The notes below the pieces were generated by a model. The model made no database searches. It was not told where the DNA came from and worked only from the letters and a program-made list of their open reading frames with translations. 10,351 nt of DNA from JAYWAM01 sp043782425 (GTDB lineage Bacteria > Pseudomonadota > Gammaproteobacteria > Burkholderiales > Usitatibacteraceae): contig JAYWAM010000283.1 in NCBI GenBank assembly GCA_043782425.1, positions 1 to 10,351 on the forward strand, given 5' to 3'. Positions 9,402-10,351 of the stretch are shown here, piece by piece; positions within the stretch are counted from its first letter, which is position 1, and the number at the start of each line of letters is the position of its first letter. Both the position numbers and the translations under genes were made by a program.

Positions 9402-10205
9402 CTAAAGACGGTCTCGAATGTCGCGCACCACCTGAGCTTCCTGAGTTTGTAAAAAGAAATGTCCGCCGTTGTATTGCAGTACTTCCAGCATGCCATGCGT
9501 GTAGGCTTGCCATGCTGCCGCGTCGGCAGCGCCGCAGTGTGCATCGCGCCGCCCGACCATACAGTATATGGGAAGCGAAAGGGACGCAGTCTCAGGCGCC
9601 GGGCTGGTGTTCGCCATCCACAAGTCGAGCAGTATAAAATCGGCCTTGATGGTTGGCAGTAGCAACTGCATCAATTCGACATCGTCAAGCAAGGCTTTGG
9701 GCGTGCCTTCCAGGCGGTGTAATTCAGCCACAAAATCGGCGTCGGTCATCGTTGCGACCGGCTGGCGTTGGACCGGCAGATGCGGCGCTTTGCGCCCGGA
9801 CAGGAACAGCGATTCCGGTTGCGCCGAACCGCGTTTTGCCAATTCGATCGCTACCTGGTGCGCCAGCAGCGCTCCCATGCTATGTCCGAAGAGCGCAAAG
9901 CGCACTCCCTGGTGGTCGGACAGGATAGCCTCGGTGATGTCACGCACTAATACCCGGTAATCAACTTGCGCTGGCTCGCCCATACGGCTTCCGCGTCCGG
10001 GTAGCTGAATGCCAACGAGTTCGTAGCTATCGTCAAAATAAGTCGGCCAATTACGAAAAATACCGGCGCTCCCACCTGCATAGGGAAAGAGATACATCTT
10101 GATGTGCAGGCGCCTGGGATTGGGCGAGTTGTAACGATGCAGGTAGGCTGCGTTCCGCGGTGCGGTCTTCAAAGGCATCGTAGCGGAGTCCATCTGAACG
10201 CTCAT
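9402..10205 (-). CDS. Type II thioesterase (thioesterase II family, NRPS/PKS editing)
   Basis: A stand-alone alpha/beta-hydrolase thioesterase of 267 residues. In NRPS and PKS systems such enzymes remove wrong or stalled acyl groups from carrier-protein arms and so keep the assembly line running. Family motifs: MYLFPYAGGSAGIFRNW (37-53), VGIQLPGRGSR (64-74), nucleophile elbow FGHSMGA with Ser109, acid in VGRRDAHC (Asp221), and catalytic His249 in YNGGHFFL. All three catalytic residues are present. The order FPYAGG, PGRGSR and GGHFFL separates it from ordinary hydrolases such as the one at 2756. ATG at 10205 has GGAA six bases upstream; later Met codons at residues 5 and 10 are alternatives. 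The first about 30 residues look disordered. It is 18 bases downstream of an open frame entering from the right edge, and 31 bases upstream of the phosphopantetheinyl transferase gene, as expected for one operon. Confidence 0.94.
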   Translation of the reverse strand: MSVQMDSATMPLKTAPRNAAYLHRYNSPNPRRLHIKMYLFPYAGGSAGIFRNWPTYFDDSYELVGIQLPGRGSRMGEPAQVDYRVLVRDITEAILSDHQGVRFALFGHSMGALLAHQVAIELAKRGSAQPESLFLSGRKAPHLPVQRQPVATMTDADFVAELHRLEGTPKALLDDVELMQLLLPTIKADFILLDLWMANTSPAPETASLSLPIYCMVGRRDAHCGAADAAAWQAYTHGMLEVLQYNGGHFFLQTQEAQVVRDIRDRL

Positions 10206-10223
10206 TTTGGTTCCATGTTTAGT

Positions 10224-10351
10224 CTAAAAGTAAGTACGTATGCCGGCTTGTAGCGAATTGCGGATGAGCCTGCCGAAGTCGGATCCGTCGCCGCCGGACG
10301 CGTGGCTTACCAGCAAGAAAACCTGAAGATTGCTGGCCGCGTAGTACGTGA
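10224..10351 (-). CDS. C-terminal end of an unidentified protein, cut by window edge
   Basis: On the - strand the frame that stops at TAG 10226-10224 is open to the window edge and codes for about 41 residues, including LQVFLLVSHASGGDGSDFGR and LIRNSLQAGIRTYF. Third codon positions are rich in G and C, as in the neighbours, which supports it over the other open frame (stop at 10221-10219), whose translation is full of Arg. No family is recognisable from this tail. Its position directly upstream of the thioesterase gene suggests the end of a biosynthetic gene, but that is inference. Confidence 0.5.
   Translation of the reverse strand, partial: TYYAASNLQVFLLVSHASGGDGSDFGRLIRNSLQAGIRTYF

Noticed and set aside
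10219..10350. Alternative - strand frame at the right edge, with its stop at 10221-10219
   Set aside because: Its translation contains a run of Arg-rich residues (PRVRRRRIRLRQ) unlike a normal protein; the frame ending at 10224 has better composition and codon use.

Overview
The window looks like a stretch of betaproteobacterial chromosome of moderate to high GC. That placement is an inference from the style of the aconitase, the phytoene-dehydrogenase-like oxidoreductase and the ligase/Liv-transporter remnants; no rRNA or other phylogenetic marker is present. It falls into three zones.

Left zone (about 1-5233, all + strand): the nearly complete acnA-type aconitase of the TCA cycle, cut by the window edge at its N-terminus; an alpha/beta hydrolase with an intact Ser-Asp-His triad; and an intact 529-residue FAD-dependent oxidoreductase of the PYROXD2/phytoene-dehydrogenase-related family. 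The gaps are short (87 and 45 bases), so the last two, and possibly all three, could be co-transcribed.

Middle zone (5226-about 6160): a decayed scar. A phenylacetate-CoA-ligase-like gene starts with an overlap on the oxidoreductase stop, has a reading-frame break at a run of seven T, and after about 145 residues is joined in frame to the middle of a LivF-type ABC ATPase. The ATPase piece has lost its Walker A region and stops just before Walker B. A further piece in another frame ends at a stop codon inside an 8-bp inverted repeat. The simplest reading is an operon (oxidoreductase, acyl-CoA ligase, Liv-type ABC transporter) collapsed by deletion, leaving only the oxidoreductase whole.

Right zone (6162-10351, all - strand, read from right to left): the last about 41 codons of an unidentified gene entering from the right edge, a type II thioesterase, an Sfp-type 4'-phosphopantetheinyl transferase, an atypical NAD(P)-binding epimerase/dehydratase-family protein, and after a 188-base gap a bactofilin with a predicted transmembrane helix and a C-terminal domain. 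The thioesterase and the phosphopantetheinyl transferase, 31 bases apart, are accessory enzymes of carrier-protein-based synthesis: one activates carrier proteins, the other clears misloaded ones. Together they suggest that this is the downstream end of a non-ribosomal peptide or polyketide gene cluster whose synthases lie beyond position 10351. No synthase, RNA gene, CRISPR array or complete mobile element was seen inside the window.
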